From NCBI GenBank assembly GCA_963843685.1, contig CAWJLO010000010.1:806001-870000 (forward strand): DNA of 64,000 bases. The letters run 5' to 3'. How positions within the stretch are numbered: position 1 is the first letter of the stretch; each line of letters begins with the position of its first letter. The stretch is from DASQHL01 sp963843685 (GTDB lineage Bacteria > Chloroflexota > Dehalococcoidia > DSTF01 > JACRBR01). The notes below the pieces were generated by a model. It ran no database searches. It was not told the origin of the DNA and saw nothing but the letters and a program-made list of their open reading frames with translations. Made by a program: the position numbers and the translations under genes. This document shows positions 1 to 8,603 of this stretch, one piece after another.

Positions 1-593
1 ATGAGGCGCTGGTCGCGATCGACCGGCTGCTGTCGGCGGGAGCGAGTGCGGACGCAGAGCACAAGCCACCAGCGCTCCTCGTGACCCGGGCGCACGCCCT
101 GCTCCAACTCGGGAGAGGCGACGAAGCGTGCGACGTGCTGCAACAGGCGTACGAGTCGGCGCGGGCGCAGGGCGACGTGCCGTGGGCGTGGCGCGCTCAG
201 TGTGAGCTGGCGCGCGCGTGCGGCGCGACGAAGCGACCGGACGCGCAGGCGGCCTGCGACGAGGCACGCGCCGTCTTCGCGGCGCTGCTGGAGAACGTCG
301 CCGAAGGCGACCGTGAGCGGTTCCGATCGGCCGCCGAAGCGCTCATGCCGCAGGTCCGGCCACCGACCGCGCGTCGCGCCGCCAAGGAGGCGTGGGAGGG
401 GCTGACCGAGCGGGAGCGCGACGTGGCCGCGCAGGTGACGCTGGGCCGGACCAACCGCGAGATCGCGGACACGTTGGTGTTGAGCGAACGCACGGTCGAG
501 ACGCACATCGGCAACGTGCTGCGAAAGCTGGGATTCAGCTCGAGGGCGCAGATCGCCGCATGGGGCGCACAGCGAGGGCTGATCGGCGACTGA
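1..593 (+). CDS. LuxR-family transcriptional regulator, C-terminal part (5' end outside window)
   Basis: The reading frame is open from base 3 to the TGA at 591-593, so the gene begins before the window. The last ~65 residues form a LuxR-type helix-turn-helix: GLTERERDVAAQV, then GRTNREIADTL, then SERTVETHIGNVLRKLG, the usual signature of this DNA-binding domain. The preceding ~120 residues are alanine/arginine-rich and helical, in the style of the TPR region of MalT/LAL-type large regulators, but too little is visible to name the sensor. The family activates nearby catabolic genes, and the following methyltransferase is co-oriented after ~180 bp, so control of it is possible but inferred. 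Confidence 0.85.
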   Translation, partial: EALVAIDRLLSAGASADAEHKPPALLVTRAHALLQLGRGDEACDVLQQAYESARAQGDVPWAWRAQCELARACGATKRPDAQAACDEARAVFAALLENVAEGDRERFRSAAEALMPQVRPPTARRAAKEAWEGLTERERDVAAQVTLGRTNREIADTLVLSERTVETHIGNVLRKLGFSSRAQIAAWGAQRGLIGD

Positions 594-645
594 GTCGTGC
601 CAAACCCCTGGATCTGACCACTTAGACCGGCTCGAGACGCACGGA

Positions 646-682
646 CACGTTTCTACGTGCCCGCGCGCGCCCAATCTACGTG
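646..682. promoter_or_regulatory. Possible operator: CACGT-TTCT-ACGTG palindrome plus repeated TCTACGTG
   Basis: In the gap between the LuxR-type regulator and the methyltransferase there is a short inverted repeat, CACGT (646-650) and ACGTG (655-659) around TTCT. The half TCTACGTG recurs at 675-682. Such a site could bind a dimeric regulator. There is no functional evidence and short repeats can arise by chance. Confidence 0.2.
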
Positions 683-771
683 TTCTCCACGAAGCTATCG
701 CATCGCCGCACGGCGAAGATGCACGGGTCGCTTGGACAGGACGAGCGAGCGCGAGTGCAAGGAGACCACAC

Positions 772-1867
772 ATGGCTATCACTGAGACGGCGGCGATCAC
801 ACCAGAGGCGCCGAGCATGGACGAGGTGATGGATTTCGCCCACAAGATGGTGAGCGAGCTTGGAGCGGCGATGGCGGCGCCGCACGTCTACATTGGCGAC
901 CAACTCGGCATCTTCAAGACGCTGGCGGAGACGGGCCCGGTCACCGTCGATCAGCTGGCGACGAAGACGGGTCTGCAGGAGCGCTACCTGCGCGAGTGGA
1001 GCGCCGCGATGGCGGCGTCCGGCTACCTTGACTACGACCCCGCCGCGCGGACCTTCCACCTGCCGGCGGCGAAGGCCGCGGTGCTGGCGGACGATCTGAG
1101 CCCGGTGTTCGTGGGTGGATTCGCGCAGATGCTCCCGGACCACTACAAGGTGATCCCCGGCATCATGCGGGCGTTCCGCGAAGGCGGCGGCGTGCCGTAC
1201 ACAGAGTTCACCGACGACACGTTCGTGGGGACCGAGCGGTTCTTCAAGCCGGGGTACGCGAACTTCCTGGTCGACCAGTGGATCCCGGCGATCGGCGGCG
1301 TGCAGGAGAAGCTGCAGCGCGGCGCGAAGGTCGCGGACGTGGGCTGCGGGCGCGGGCAGGCGATCTGCACGATGGCGGCGGCGTTCCCGAACTCGCGGTT
1401 CTTCGGGTTCGACAACCACGCGCCCGGAATCGCCGGCGCGCAGCAAGAACGCGGCGAACGCCGGCGTCACGGGCAACACGACGTTCGAGGTGCGGGCATC
1501 GACGGAAGTGCCACAGACCGGGGACTTCGACCTCATCAGTACACTCGACTGCCTGCACGACATGGTGGACCCGCACGGCGCCGGCCGCTCGATCTACGGC
1601 GCGCTGAAGCCGGGAGGCGTCTGGTTCATCATCGAGCCGAACGTCTCAGACGACCTGGAGGAGAACATCAATCCCGTCGGGCGCGTGTTCTACTCGGTGA
1701 GCATGCTTCAGTGCATGACGGCGTCGCTCGCGCACGGCGGGAGCGGCTACGGAGCTTGCATGGGACCGGCAAAGATCCGCAAAGTAGCGGAAGAGGCGGG
1801 GTTCGCGAGCTTCGAGCAGCTGCCGATCGCGAACCCGTTCAACAAGTTCTTCGCGGCCCGGAAGTAG
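772..1867 (+). pseudogene. SAM-dependent methyltransferase with N-terminal winged helix, frameshifted
   Basis: The ATG at 772 follows AAGGAG (759-764). Residues 1-~90 resemble the dimerisation/winged-helix domain that precedes the catalytic domain in Rv2258c-like methyltransferases. The SAM-binding motif is VADVGCGRGQAI, followed by FFGFDNHAPGIA. Near 1434-1441, in a CG-rich run, the frame changes: the protein continues in another frame with SKNAANAGVTGN, LISTLDCLHDMVDP, ALKPGGVWFIIEP and ends at 1867. Restoring the frame by removing one base or adding two gives a normal ~365-residue enzyme with all motifs, so the break is a single event. Substrate unknown. It may be a true pseudogene, but an assembly indel is as likely. 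Confidence 0.8.
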
Positions 1868-1919
1868 CGGGCCGGAAGCAGCGCGCCAGAGACGCCCACA
1901 CAAGGAGGACAGACTTACC

Positions 1920-2417
1920 ATGGGAAAACGGACTGAAGCACTGGCCACGCAACTCGATGAGGCGATCGCGGAGTTTGCCAAGACGATCGAAGGTTGCACC
2001 GACGCGCAGTGGGGCGCCGTATGCGACGCGGAAGGCTGGACGGTCGCGCAGCTGGCGCAGCACGTCGCGGGGCAGTTCCCGCTGGAGATGACGTTCATCA
2101 CGGCCGCGGCGGAAGGCAAGCCGCTGCCGGCGGCGACGTGGGACGAGGTCAACGGGGCGAACGACACCCGAGCGGCAGCCAACCGTTCTGCGACGAAGAG
2201 CGCTGTGCTGCAGGAGCTTCGGACGAACGGCGCATCCACGGCGGCGTACCTTCGCGGCCTCGCCGACGAGCAGCTCGACCGCAAGGGCAAGCTGTCGCTG
2301 GCGGACGGGGCCGAGGTGACGACGGAGCAGCTCATCCTCAGCGGCGTGCTGATCGAGCACGTGACCGGGCACCTGGAAAGCATCCGCGACGCGGTGAAGA
2401 GCGCCTCGCGCGCGTAA
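1920..2417 (+). CDS. DinB-fold protein (DinB / maleylpyruvate-isomerase-like)
   Basis: A 165-residue protein starting at ATG 1920 behind AAGGAGG (1902-1908). It has the pattern of the DinB/YfiT four-helix fold: an early conserved histidine (QLAQHVAGQ) and a later paired histidine motif (VLIEHVTGHLES) that together would give the three-His metal site. Members act as metal-dependent thiol transferases or have no known role; the substrate cannot be told here. It lies 52 bp after the methyltransferase in the same direction and may share its transcript. A second DinB-fold protein lies at 32089. Confidence 0.8.
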   Translation: MGKRTEALATQLDEAIAEFAKTIEGCTDAQWGAVCDAEGWTVAQLAQHVAGQFPLEMTFITAAAEGKPLPAATWDEVNGANDTRAAANRSATKSAVLQELRTNGASTAAYLRGLADEQLDRKGKLSLADGAEVTTEQLILSGVLIEHVTGHLESIRDAVKSASRA

Positions 2418-2461
2418 TGCGCGAGGGAGTCCTCTGAGCCGCGCCAGGAGCAGCACGCACG

Positions 2462-2490
2462 GGGCCTCGCCGGGAACTCCGGCGAGGCCC
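2462..2490. terminator. Convergent hairpin terminator
   Basis: A perfect 12-bp stem (2462-2473 with 2479-2490) closes a 5-nt GAACT loop, between the DinB gene ending at 2417 and the leftward cupin gene ending at 2500. No long T-run follows. Position and symmetry suggest it ends transcription from both sides. Confidence 0.7.
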
Positions 2491-2499
2491 TGCTTCGCC

Positions 2500-2856
2500 T
2501 CACACAGACGGCATGAACTTCTCGGGGTGCAGGCCTGATCCCTCGACGACCACGGCCGTCAGGCCGGATGACGTATGCGCGCCGTGTGACTCGCCCGGAT
2601 CCCAGAACGCCGCCTGTCCGGCGCGAATCGCGACATCCTGTCGTGATTCGTCCTGAACGAAGCCTTCACCGGCTACCACGGCGAAGATCTGGCCGATGGC
2701 GGCCTCGTGGAAGCCGACGCGATCGCCCGGCGCCAGATGCATGATCGAGACGCTTGTCGGTGCGGCCCGTGCGACGGTGAGGAACTGGTGGAGGAAGGAG
2801 CTGCCGTGCTTGTCGATGTGGCGGGAGACGCCGGGATCGAATCGAAACAGACGCAC
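2500..2856 (-). CDS. Small cupin-domain protein
   Basis: A 118-residue protein. The GTG at 2856 is chosen because AAGGAG lies just upstream, although the frame stays open much further. It is a single-domain cupin: the central part carries LAPGDRVGFHEA (first cupin box, reduced to one His) and the C-terminal half has AFWDPGESHGAHT (second box with two His). These would line a metal or ligand pocket in a beta-barrel. Function unknown; small cupins often act as enzymes or ligand sensors. It is divergent from the flavoenzyme gene at 3039. Confidence 0.75.
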   Translation of the reverse strand: MRLFRFDPGVSRHIDKHGSSFLHQFLTVARAAPTSVSIMHLAPGDRVGFHEAAIGQIFAVVAGEGFVQDESRQDVAIRAGQAAFWDPGESHGAHTSSGLTAVVVEGSGLHPEKFMPSV

Positions 2857-2891
2857 GGTGGTCTCCTTCTTCGCGTAACGCGATGGCGCGA

Positions 2892-2897
2892 AGTATA
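2892..2897 (-). promoter_or_regulatory. Putative -10 box for the cupin gene
   Basis: TATACT on the minus strand lies ~36 nt before the cupin GTG, a distance that leaves room for the AAGGAG ribosome site. No convincing -35 element is seen. Confidence 0.35.
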
Positions 2898-2938
2898 TGC
2901 AACCGGGACGGCCTCGATCGACGATTTCACAAGGTTTC

Positions 2939-2967
2939 TTGCACGCGCAGAGGGGCGGCGCTAGATT
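2939..2967 (+). promoter_or_regulatory. Putative sigma70-type promoter for the nitronate monooxygenase gene
   Basis: TTGCAC (2939-2944) and TAGATT (2962-2967) are separated by exactly 17 bp. The predicted start of transcription near 2974 gives a ~65-nt leader before the ATG at 3039. Confidence 0.5.
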
Positions 2968-3038
2968 TGGCTCACCTGCGCGTTGGGCGCCGAACCGGCC
3001 CGGACGCGCGCCCCGCTCATTCTCCCGGAGGTGACCCC

Positions 3039-4199
3039 ATGGGACGGCCCGTCCTGCGCACGCGACTCTGCGACATCCTTGACATCGAGTACCCGGTGAT
3101 CCTCGCCGGGATGGGGGGCGTGGCGACAGCGGAGCTTGTCGCGGCGGTGTCGGAGGCGGGAGGGCTGGGGATCGTCGGCGCGGCGTCGATGCCGCCGGAC
3201 GAGATCGAGCGTCAGGTGCGACGGATCCGCGACCTGACGTCGAAGCCGTTCGGCGTGGACGTGCTGCTGCCGAGCGGCGTGGCGGCGCCGCAAGCCGCGC
3301 CGAAGGCGGAGGCATCGGCCGCGCCGAGCAAGCCGAAGCGGCCGATCGAGTACTTGCCGCAGCCGTACCAGGACTTCGTACACAGCGCGGAGAAGGAGTT
3401 CGGGCTCCCGGAGCGCGGCCAGGACCAGGACTGGTCGCAGGGCATGCGCCGCATCGGGGCGGGCGACTTCTCGAAGAAGCAGGTAGAGGCGATCCTCGAT
3501 TTGAAGGTGCCGGTGTTCGCTTCGGGCCTGGGGAACCCCGCGCCGTACGTCGAGGCGTTCCACGCGCAGGGCGCGAAAGTGATCGGACTCGTGGGCAACG
3601 TGAAGAACGCGCGGCGCGTCGCCGACGGCGGCACGGACGTCGTGGTGGCGCAGGGCACCGAGGCGGGAGGCCACACCGGGCGCATCGGCACGATGGCGCT
3701 GCTGCCGCAGGTGATCGACGCAGTGGCGCCGACGCCGGTGTGCGCGGCGGGCGGCGTCGGCGACGGGCGCGGCATCGCGGGCGCGCTTGCAATGGGCTGC
3801 GACGGCGTATGGGTGGGGACGGCGTTCCTGGTCTCGCGCGAGGCGACGTGGCCGGACGTGCTCAAGCAGCGCATCCTCGCGGCGACGGAAGAGGACACAC
3901 GCGTGACGCGGCTGTACAGCGGGAAGACGATGCGCAACATCAACAACCCGCTGATCGAATACTGGGAGTCGCAAAAGCTGGACGCGCTGCCCATGGGCGC
4001 GCAGGGGATCGTCTCCGGCGAGATCATGGCGGGGGCGCGGCAGGCAGACAGGCTGGAGCTGCTCATGAACCCGGCGGGCCAGATCTCGGGCATGCTGCAC
4101 GAGTCACGGAACGCTCGCGACATTCTCGAAGAGATGGTGCGGGAGGCGGCGGAAATCCTGGCAGACGGGCTGGGGCGACGGGTCACGGCGGAGATCTAG
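3039..4199 (+). CDS. Nitronate monooxygenase / 2-nitropropane dioxygenase-family flavoprotein
   Basis: A 386-residue FMN-dependent TIM-barrel protein. The ATG at 3039 follows GGAGGTG (3027-3033). The N-terminus IEYPVILAGMGGVAT is the FMN-phosphate-side start of the family, and VVVAQGTEAGGHTG carries the conserved GTEAGGH motif with the catalytic histidine region. It continues with VCAAGGVGDGRGIAGALAMGCDGVWVGTAF, split here only by description. An insert of ~60 residues rich in Ala/Lys/Pro (about 85-145) is longer than in the classical enzymes. The family oxidises alkyl nitronates or, in relatives, reduces enoyl groups; which applies is unknown. Its neighbours are catabolic enzymes. Confidence 0.85.
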   Translation: MGRPVLRTRLCDILDIEYPVILAGMGGVATAELVAAVSEAGGLGIVGAASMPPDEIERQVRRIRDLTSKPFGVDVLLPSGVAAPQAAPKAEASAAPSKPKRPIEYLPQPYQDFVHSAEKEFGLPERGQDQDWSQGMRRIGAGDFSKKQVEAILDLKVPVFASGLGNPAPYVEAFHAQGAKVIGLVGNVKNARRVADGGTDVVVAQGTEAGGHTGRIGTMALLPQVIDAVAPTPVCAAGGVGDGRGIAGALAMGCDGVWVGTAFLVSREATWPDVLKQRILAATEEDTRVTRLYSGKTMRNINNPLIEYWESQKLDALPMGAQGIVSGEIMAGARQADRLELLMNPAGQISGMLHESRNARDILEEMVREAAEILADGLGRRVTAEI

Positions 4200-4210
4200 C
4201 GCGGAGCCCG

Positions 4211-4961
4211 ATGAAGCCGCGGCGCCGCCTCACACCGGACCAGCTGAAGACCGCGATCGCCTCTCGCCACGCGCTATTTCTGGACGATGGCGGCGTGTTG
4301 AACGACAACCGCCTCAGGGGGCCAGAGTGGCTGCGATTGATCGGCGAGTTCATGCCCGTTCGAATGGGTGGTGGGACCGCGGAGCAGTGGGCCCGGGCGA
4401 ACACCGTCGTGTTTCACGGAGGTGTGGGGTGGGCTCGTGGAGCGCATGGGCGGCTTCACCAGTCAAGGGGACTTCCACCGCGCATATGCGACGCAGTGGA
4501 TGGCCCGGATGTGCGCGCATGCGGGCGTCCCGGCTCCGTCCGACGACGCGGCGATGGCGACGTTTCGGGAGCTTTCCGTTTACGTCGCTGAACGGGCGAA
4601 TTCCGAGATCGCGGGCGCGGCGAACGCCGTTCGATCGCTGCACCGCGCCGGCTACACCCTACGCGCGGCATCGGGAACGACGTCGTGGGAACTGCGGGCG
4701 ATCACGGCGAAGATGGGCGTCGCCAAGGCCTTCTCAGGGTTTTGCGGCCCCGACCTCGTCGACCACGTGAAGCACGGCCCAGCGTTTTACGAGAAGGTGT
4801 TCGCGCACGCGGGCGTCCGTCCCGGCGAGGCACTCGTGATCGAGAGCGACGAGGTGTGTTGCAGCTGGGCATCAGAGGCGGGCGCGCAGGCCATCTGGGT
4901 CGACGGGGATGGCAGCGGGGACGTGACGACGTTGGCGGCGCTGGTCGACATGCTGGCGTGA
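4211..4961 (+). pseudogene. HAD-superfamily hydrolase, frameshifted
   Basis: The ATG at 4211 lies 12 nt after the upstream stop, with GCGGAG before it. The first part contains HALFLDDGGVLNDN (HAD motif I) and GEFMPVRMGGGTAEQWARAN. At the TTT run 4411-4413 the frame shifts by one; the other frame continues with TEVWGGLVERMGGF, LHRAGYTLRAASGTTSWE (motif II region) and GEALVIESDEVCCSWASEAG (motif IV region), ending at 4961. Deleting one T gives a continuous 249-residue HAD protein. Motif I reads D-D-G-G where most phosphatases have DxDG, so the +2 aspartate is glycine. Substrate unknown. Error or real decay cannot be separated from sequence. Confidence 0.75.
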
Positions 4962-5023
4962 GAGGATGAGGCCACGCGCGGTGTCGTGACGACAGCGCTT
5001 ACGGGCTCAGAGAGGACCAAACG

Positions 5024-5858
5024 ATGACCGAGGCACTTAACGGGCGGCACGTCCTTGTGACTGGCGGTGGATCGGGGATCGGGTTGGCGTGCGCGGCTCG
5101 GCTGCGGGCGGAGGGGGCGATCGTCACGCTGATGGGGCGGACGGCGGCGAAGCTCGAAGCGGGCGCGGCGCGCCTGCGCGAGACGCCCGGCGCGGAAGTG
5201 CGCGTGGCGGCGGGCGACGTCGCAAACGAGGAGCAGGTCGCGGCGGCGGTGAAGGTCGCGTGCGGCGACGGCGGCGCGCTGCACGGGTGCGTCGCCGCAG
5301 CGGGTACGGGATCGTTCGGGCCGCTGCTCGACACGGACCGCGGGCAGTGGGACGCGGTACTGGCGACGAATCTCACCGGCACCATGTTGACCCTGAAGCA
5401 CGCGGGCCGCGCCATGATCAGCCGGCGGGGGGTCGATGGTGGCGATCTCGTCGATCGCGGGCGTGCTCACGCACCGTTGGATGACGGCGTACTGCGTGTC
5501 GAAGGCGGGGCTGGAGATGCTGGTGCGGAACGCGGCCGACGAGCTCGGCGGCGCGGGCATCCGGGTGAACGCGGTGCGGCCGGGGCTGGTGCCGACGGAC
5601 CTGGCGGCGCCGCTCGTCGCAAGCCCGCCGATCCAGGCGGACTACCTGGAGCAGATGCCGCTGCACCGTCTGGGCACACCGGAAGATATCGCCGAGATCG
5701 TGCGGTTCCTCATCGGGCCGGAGTCAGCGTGGGTGACGGGACAGGTGATCGCATCGGACGGCGGGCATACGGTGCGGCGCGGACCGGACCTCGATTCGGC
5801 GGCAGCGATGATGCGCGCGAGCCAGCAGCGGCCGTGGCCTGGTGCGCCGGAGGGTTGA
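5024..5858 (+). pseudogene. Short-chain dehydrogenase/reductase, frameshifted
   Basis: The ATG at 5024 follows a GAGAGGA ribosome site. The first frame has the NAD(P)-binding TGGGSGIG motif, then AGDVANEEQ, CVAAAGTGSFG and NLTGTMLTLKHAGRAM. At the six-G run 5427-5432 the frame slips; the second frame has AISSIAG (catalytic Ser region), the YxxxK motif as YCVSKAG, and ends with the typical VTGQVIASDGGHTV. Removing one G restores a 277-residue SDR with an intact Ser-Tyr-Lys set, so the enzyme was recently functional or the sequence has an indel. Probably a 3-oxoacyl/hydroxyacyl oxidoreductase; substrate unknown. Confidence 0.85.
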
Positions 5859-5991
5859 GCGCGTCAGTCTCTCAGTGATCGCTGAACCAAACCCGACCCT
5901 CACACCCGAAAACTGAGCCGGGGTTGCCCCAAGACCCGCTCCGCACCACAATCGACGAGCGGACTTCGCGGTGGAAGAGGGGCTTGAACGC

Positions 5992-7272
5992 ATGACAGAC
6001 TGCGCGCTCGACGATCTGCGCGTCATTGACCTTGCCGGCGAGATCGGCGTGTACGCGACGAAGCTGTTGGCGGATCTCGGAGCGGACGTGATCCGCATCG
6101 AGCCGCCGGACGGCGATCCGTTGCGCGAGATCGGGCCGTGGTGGCACGACGATCGCGCCGTTGGCCGCAGCCTCTCGTTCCTCAACAACAACACGAACAA
6201 GCGCAGCATCACCCTCGACATCGCGAAGCCGGAGGGGCGCGCGCTGTTCGAGAAGCTCGTCGCGACGGCCGACATCGTGGTGGAGACGTTCGAGCCGGGC
6301 TACATGGACTCGCTTGGAATCGGGTACGCGGCGCTCGCGGCGAAGAAGCCGGGCATCATCATGACGTCCGTGACCGGGTTCGGGCAGACGGGGCCGCACG
6401 CGCACTACAAGTGGAGCGACATCGTCGGCGTGGCGATGAGCGGGATGATGACGCTGGCGGGGGACAAAGATGACCCGCCGAACATGCCGGCATCGAGCCA
6501 GGGGTACATCGGCGCGAGCATCCAGGCGGCGGCGGGGTCGCTGATGGCGCTGACGTACCGCGACCGGACGGGCATGGGGCAGCACGTCGACGTATCGATG
6601 CAGGAGGCGCTCTCCATCAACCAGGAGACCGCGATGCAGACGTACGACATGATGAAGCAGATCCGCGGGCGCACGGGCGCGCGGGCCGCGATCCCGATCG
6701 ACCTGCCGGGGCTGGGGACGTTCGAGTGCGCCGACGGGCACGTGTTCGCATACCTGGGGACGCCGGGCGGCGCGTCGTGGACGGTGATGCTGGAGTGGAT
6801 GAACCGAGAGGGGCTCGCTGAGGACCTGAACGACGAGCCGTACGCGACGCTCATCAGCCAGCTCAACCTTCGATTCCTGACGTCGCTGTTGACGGAACCG
6901 GACAAACTGCCGGAGCGGCTGAAGGCGCTATCGCACATGCACGGCGTGTTCTCGCGGTTCTGCAAGAGCATGAGCAAGTGGAAGGTCTACGAGGAAGGAC
7001 AGCGGCAGCGGCTGATGTTCGGCATCGTCTCGACACCGGAGGACATCGCGAAGAGCCCGCAGCTCGAGTCCCGGCGCTGGCTGCAGGACGTGCGGCACGA
7101 CGAAACCGGTGAGACGCTGCGCTATCCGGGGCCGCCGTACCGGCTGTCGGAGACGCCGTGGTCGATCAGGCGACGGCCGCCGCTGCCGGGAGAGCACAAC
7201 GCGGAGGTGTACGGGGAGCTGGGCGTGCCGGCCGCCGAGCTGAGCGCGCTGCAGGCGAAGGGTGTGGTGTAG
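5992..7272 (+). CDS. Family III CoA-transferase (CaiB/BaiF), subunit without the usual catalytic Asp
   Basis: A 426-residue protein. ATG 5992 is preferred over GTG 5971 because AGAGGGG precedes it. Family marks include LLADLGADVIRIEPP, FLNNNTNKRSITLD, VETFEPGYMDSLGIGY and MTSVTGFGQTGP. In family III enzymes an aspartate forms the acyl/CoA anhydride about ten residues before a conserved AAxG; here the aligned residue is Tyr172 (in SSQGYIGAS). The next gene starts 3 nt later and encodes a second family III protein that keeps the Asp. That arrangement recalls heteromeric succinyl-CoA:benzylsuccinate CoA-transferase (BbsE/BbsF). A non-catalytic or structural role for this subunit is inferred. Confidence 0.85.
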   Translation: MTDCALDDLRVIDLAGEIGVYATKLLADLGADVIRIEPPDGDPLREIGPWWHDDRAVGRSLSFLNNNTNKRSITLDIAKPEGRALFEKLVATADIVVETFEPGYMDSLGIGYAALAAKKPGIIMTSVTGFGQTGPHAHYKWSDIVGVAMSGMMTLAGDKDDPPNMPASSQGYIGASIQAAAGSLMALTYRDRTGMGQHVDVSMQEALSINQETAMQTYDMMKQIRGRTGARAAIPIDLPGLGTFECADGHVFAYLGTPGGASWTVMLEWMNREGLAEDLNDEPYATLISQLNLRFLTSLLTEPDKLPERLKALSHMHGVFSRFCKSMSKWKVYEEGQRQRLMFGIVSTPEDIAKSPQLESRRWLQDVRHDETGETLRYPGPPYRLSETPWSIRRRPPLPGEHNAEVYGELGVPAAELSALQAKGVV

Positions 7273-7275
7273 GCG

Positions 7276-8526
7276 ATGGCAGAGAACGGCGCGGGGCCGC
7301 TGTCGGGGTTGAAGGTTGCGGACTTTTCGTGGTTCGGGGCGGGGCCGATCTGCGCGGAGAACCTGGCGTCGTTCGGCGCGACAGTGGTGCGCGTGGAGTC
7401 GGAGGCGCACGTCGACGGGCTGCGAGCAGTGGGGCCGTTCCCGCCGGGCAAGAACACGTACAACGTCTCCGGCTTCTTCAACAACTTCAACGCGGGCAAG
7501 CTGGGGCTGACGCTCAACCTCAACACGGAGCTGGGACGCGAGATGGCGATGAAGCTCATCGCCTGGTGCGACGTCTTCATCACCAACCACACGCCGCGCG
7601 TGCTCGAGCGGTGGGCGCTGACGTACGACGATCTGGTGAAGGTGAACGAGCGGATCATCGCGGCGTATCAGCCGATGCAGGGGATGGACGGACCGCACAA
7701 GTATTTCATGGGGTTCGGCGCGGTGCTGGGACCGATCACAGGGTACAGCTACCTGAGCGGCTTCCCGAACCGGCCGCCGATGGGGTTGGGCACGAACTAT
7801 CCGGACTACGTGATCAACCCCGGCCACACGCTGGTCGCGATCCTGGCGGCGCTGCACTACAAGAAGCGCACCGGGAAGGGGCAGTGCATCGAGCTGTCAC
7901 AGATGGAGTCGTCGGTGGCGCCGCACGGGAACGCGATCCTGGACTACACGGCGAACGGCCGCGTGGACATGCGCGCGGGCAACCGGCTGCCGCACGCCGC
8001 ACCACACGGCGCGTTCCGCTGCAAGGACAACGTCTGGCAGGACAAGCCGGAGGACCGCTGGGTGGCGCTTGGCGTGTTCGACGATGCGCAGTGGACGGCC
8101 CTTGTTGAGGCGATGGGGTCGCCAGCGTGGGCTGTGGATGCCGGCCTGGCGACGCTCGCCGGCCGAAAAGCGCACGAGGACGAGATCGAGGCGAAGATCG
8201 GCGAGTGGACGCGCGATCAGGTCGCGGAGGACGTGATGGCGCTGCTGCAGTCGAAGGGCGTGCCGGCGGGCGTCGTCGAGAACGCGCGCGACATGCTGGA
8301 GGACGACGAGCACATGCGGGCGCGCGGGTACTACGTGTACCTGGATCACGCCGAGACGGGGCACAGCGCTTACGACGGGCCGCCGTTCGTGCTCTCGAAG
8401 ACGCCGGGCGTGCTGCGGACGCCGGCGCCGCTGCTCGGCGAGCACAACGAGCAGGTGTGCAAGGAGATCCTCGGGATGAACGACGAGGAGATCGCGGAAG
8501 CGATCATCGCGCAAGCACTGTACTAG
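7276..8526 (+). CDS. Family III CoA-transferase (CaiB/BaiF), probable catalytic subunit
   Basis: A 416-residue protein beginning 3 nt after the previous stop, so the two are almost surely co-translated. It carries NLASFGATVVRVESE, FITNHTPRVLERW and, at the active-site position, NYPDYVINPGH, where Asp177 fits the nucleophile that forms the mixed anhydride. The YPDYVxNPGH pattern resembles BbsF-like subunits. The C-terminus EHNEQVCKEILGM is standard. It transfers CoA between carboxylic acids; the acids are not identifiable. The pair is followed by a strong hairpin terminator. Confidence 0.9.
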   Translation: MAENGAGPLSGLKVADFSWFGAGPICAENLASFGATVVRVESEAHVDGLRAVGPFPPGKNTYNVSGFFNNFNAGKLGLTLNLNTELGREMAMKLIAWCDVFITNHTPRVLERWALTYDDLVKVNERIIAAYQPMQGMDGPHKYFMGFGAVLGPITGYSYLSGFPNRPPMGLGTNYPDYVINPGHTLVAILAALHYKKRTGKGQCIELSQMESSVAPHGNAILDYTANGRVDMRAGNRLPHAAPHGAFRCKDNVWQDKPEDRWVALGVFDDAQWTALVEAMGSPAWAVDAGLATLAGRKAHEDEIEAKIGEWTRDQVAEDVMALLQSKGVPAGVVENARDMLEDDEHMRARGYYVYLDHAETGHSAYDGPPFVLSKTPGVLRTPAPLLGEHNEQVCKEILGMNDEEIAEAIIAQALY

Positions 8527-8546
8527 TTCTCAGCGCACAATGAAGG

Positions 8547-8574
8547 AAGACCGGGGCGCGAGTGCCCCGGTCTT
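8547..8574. terminator. Convergent hairpin terminator
   Basis: AAGACCGGGGC (8547-8557) pairs perfectly with GCCCCGGTCTT (8564-8574) around a GCGAGT loop, followed by GTGTTCT. It sits between the CoA-transferase operon and the leftward GGDEF-like gene and can serve both strands. Confidence 0.8.
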
Positions 8575-8603
8575 GTGTTCTGTCGTCTGGCCGGACGGGT
8601 GCG

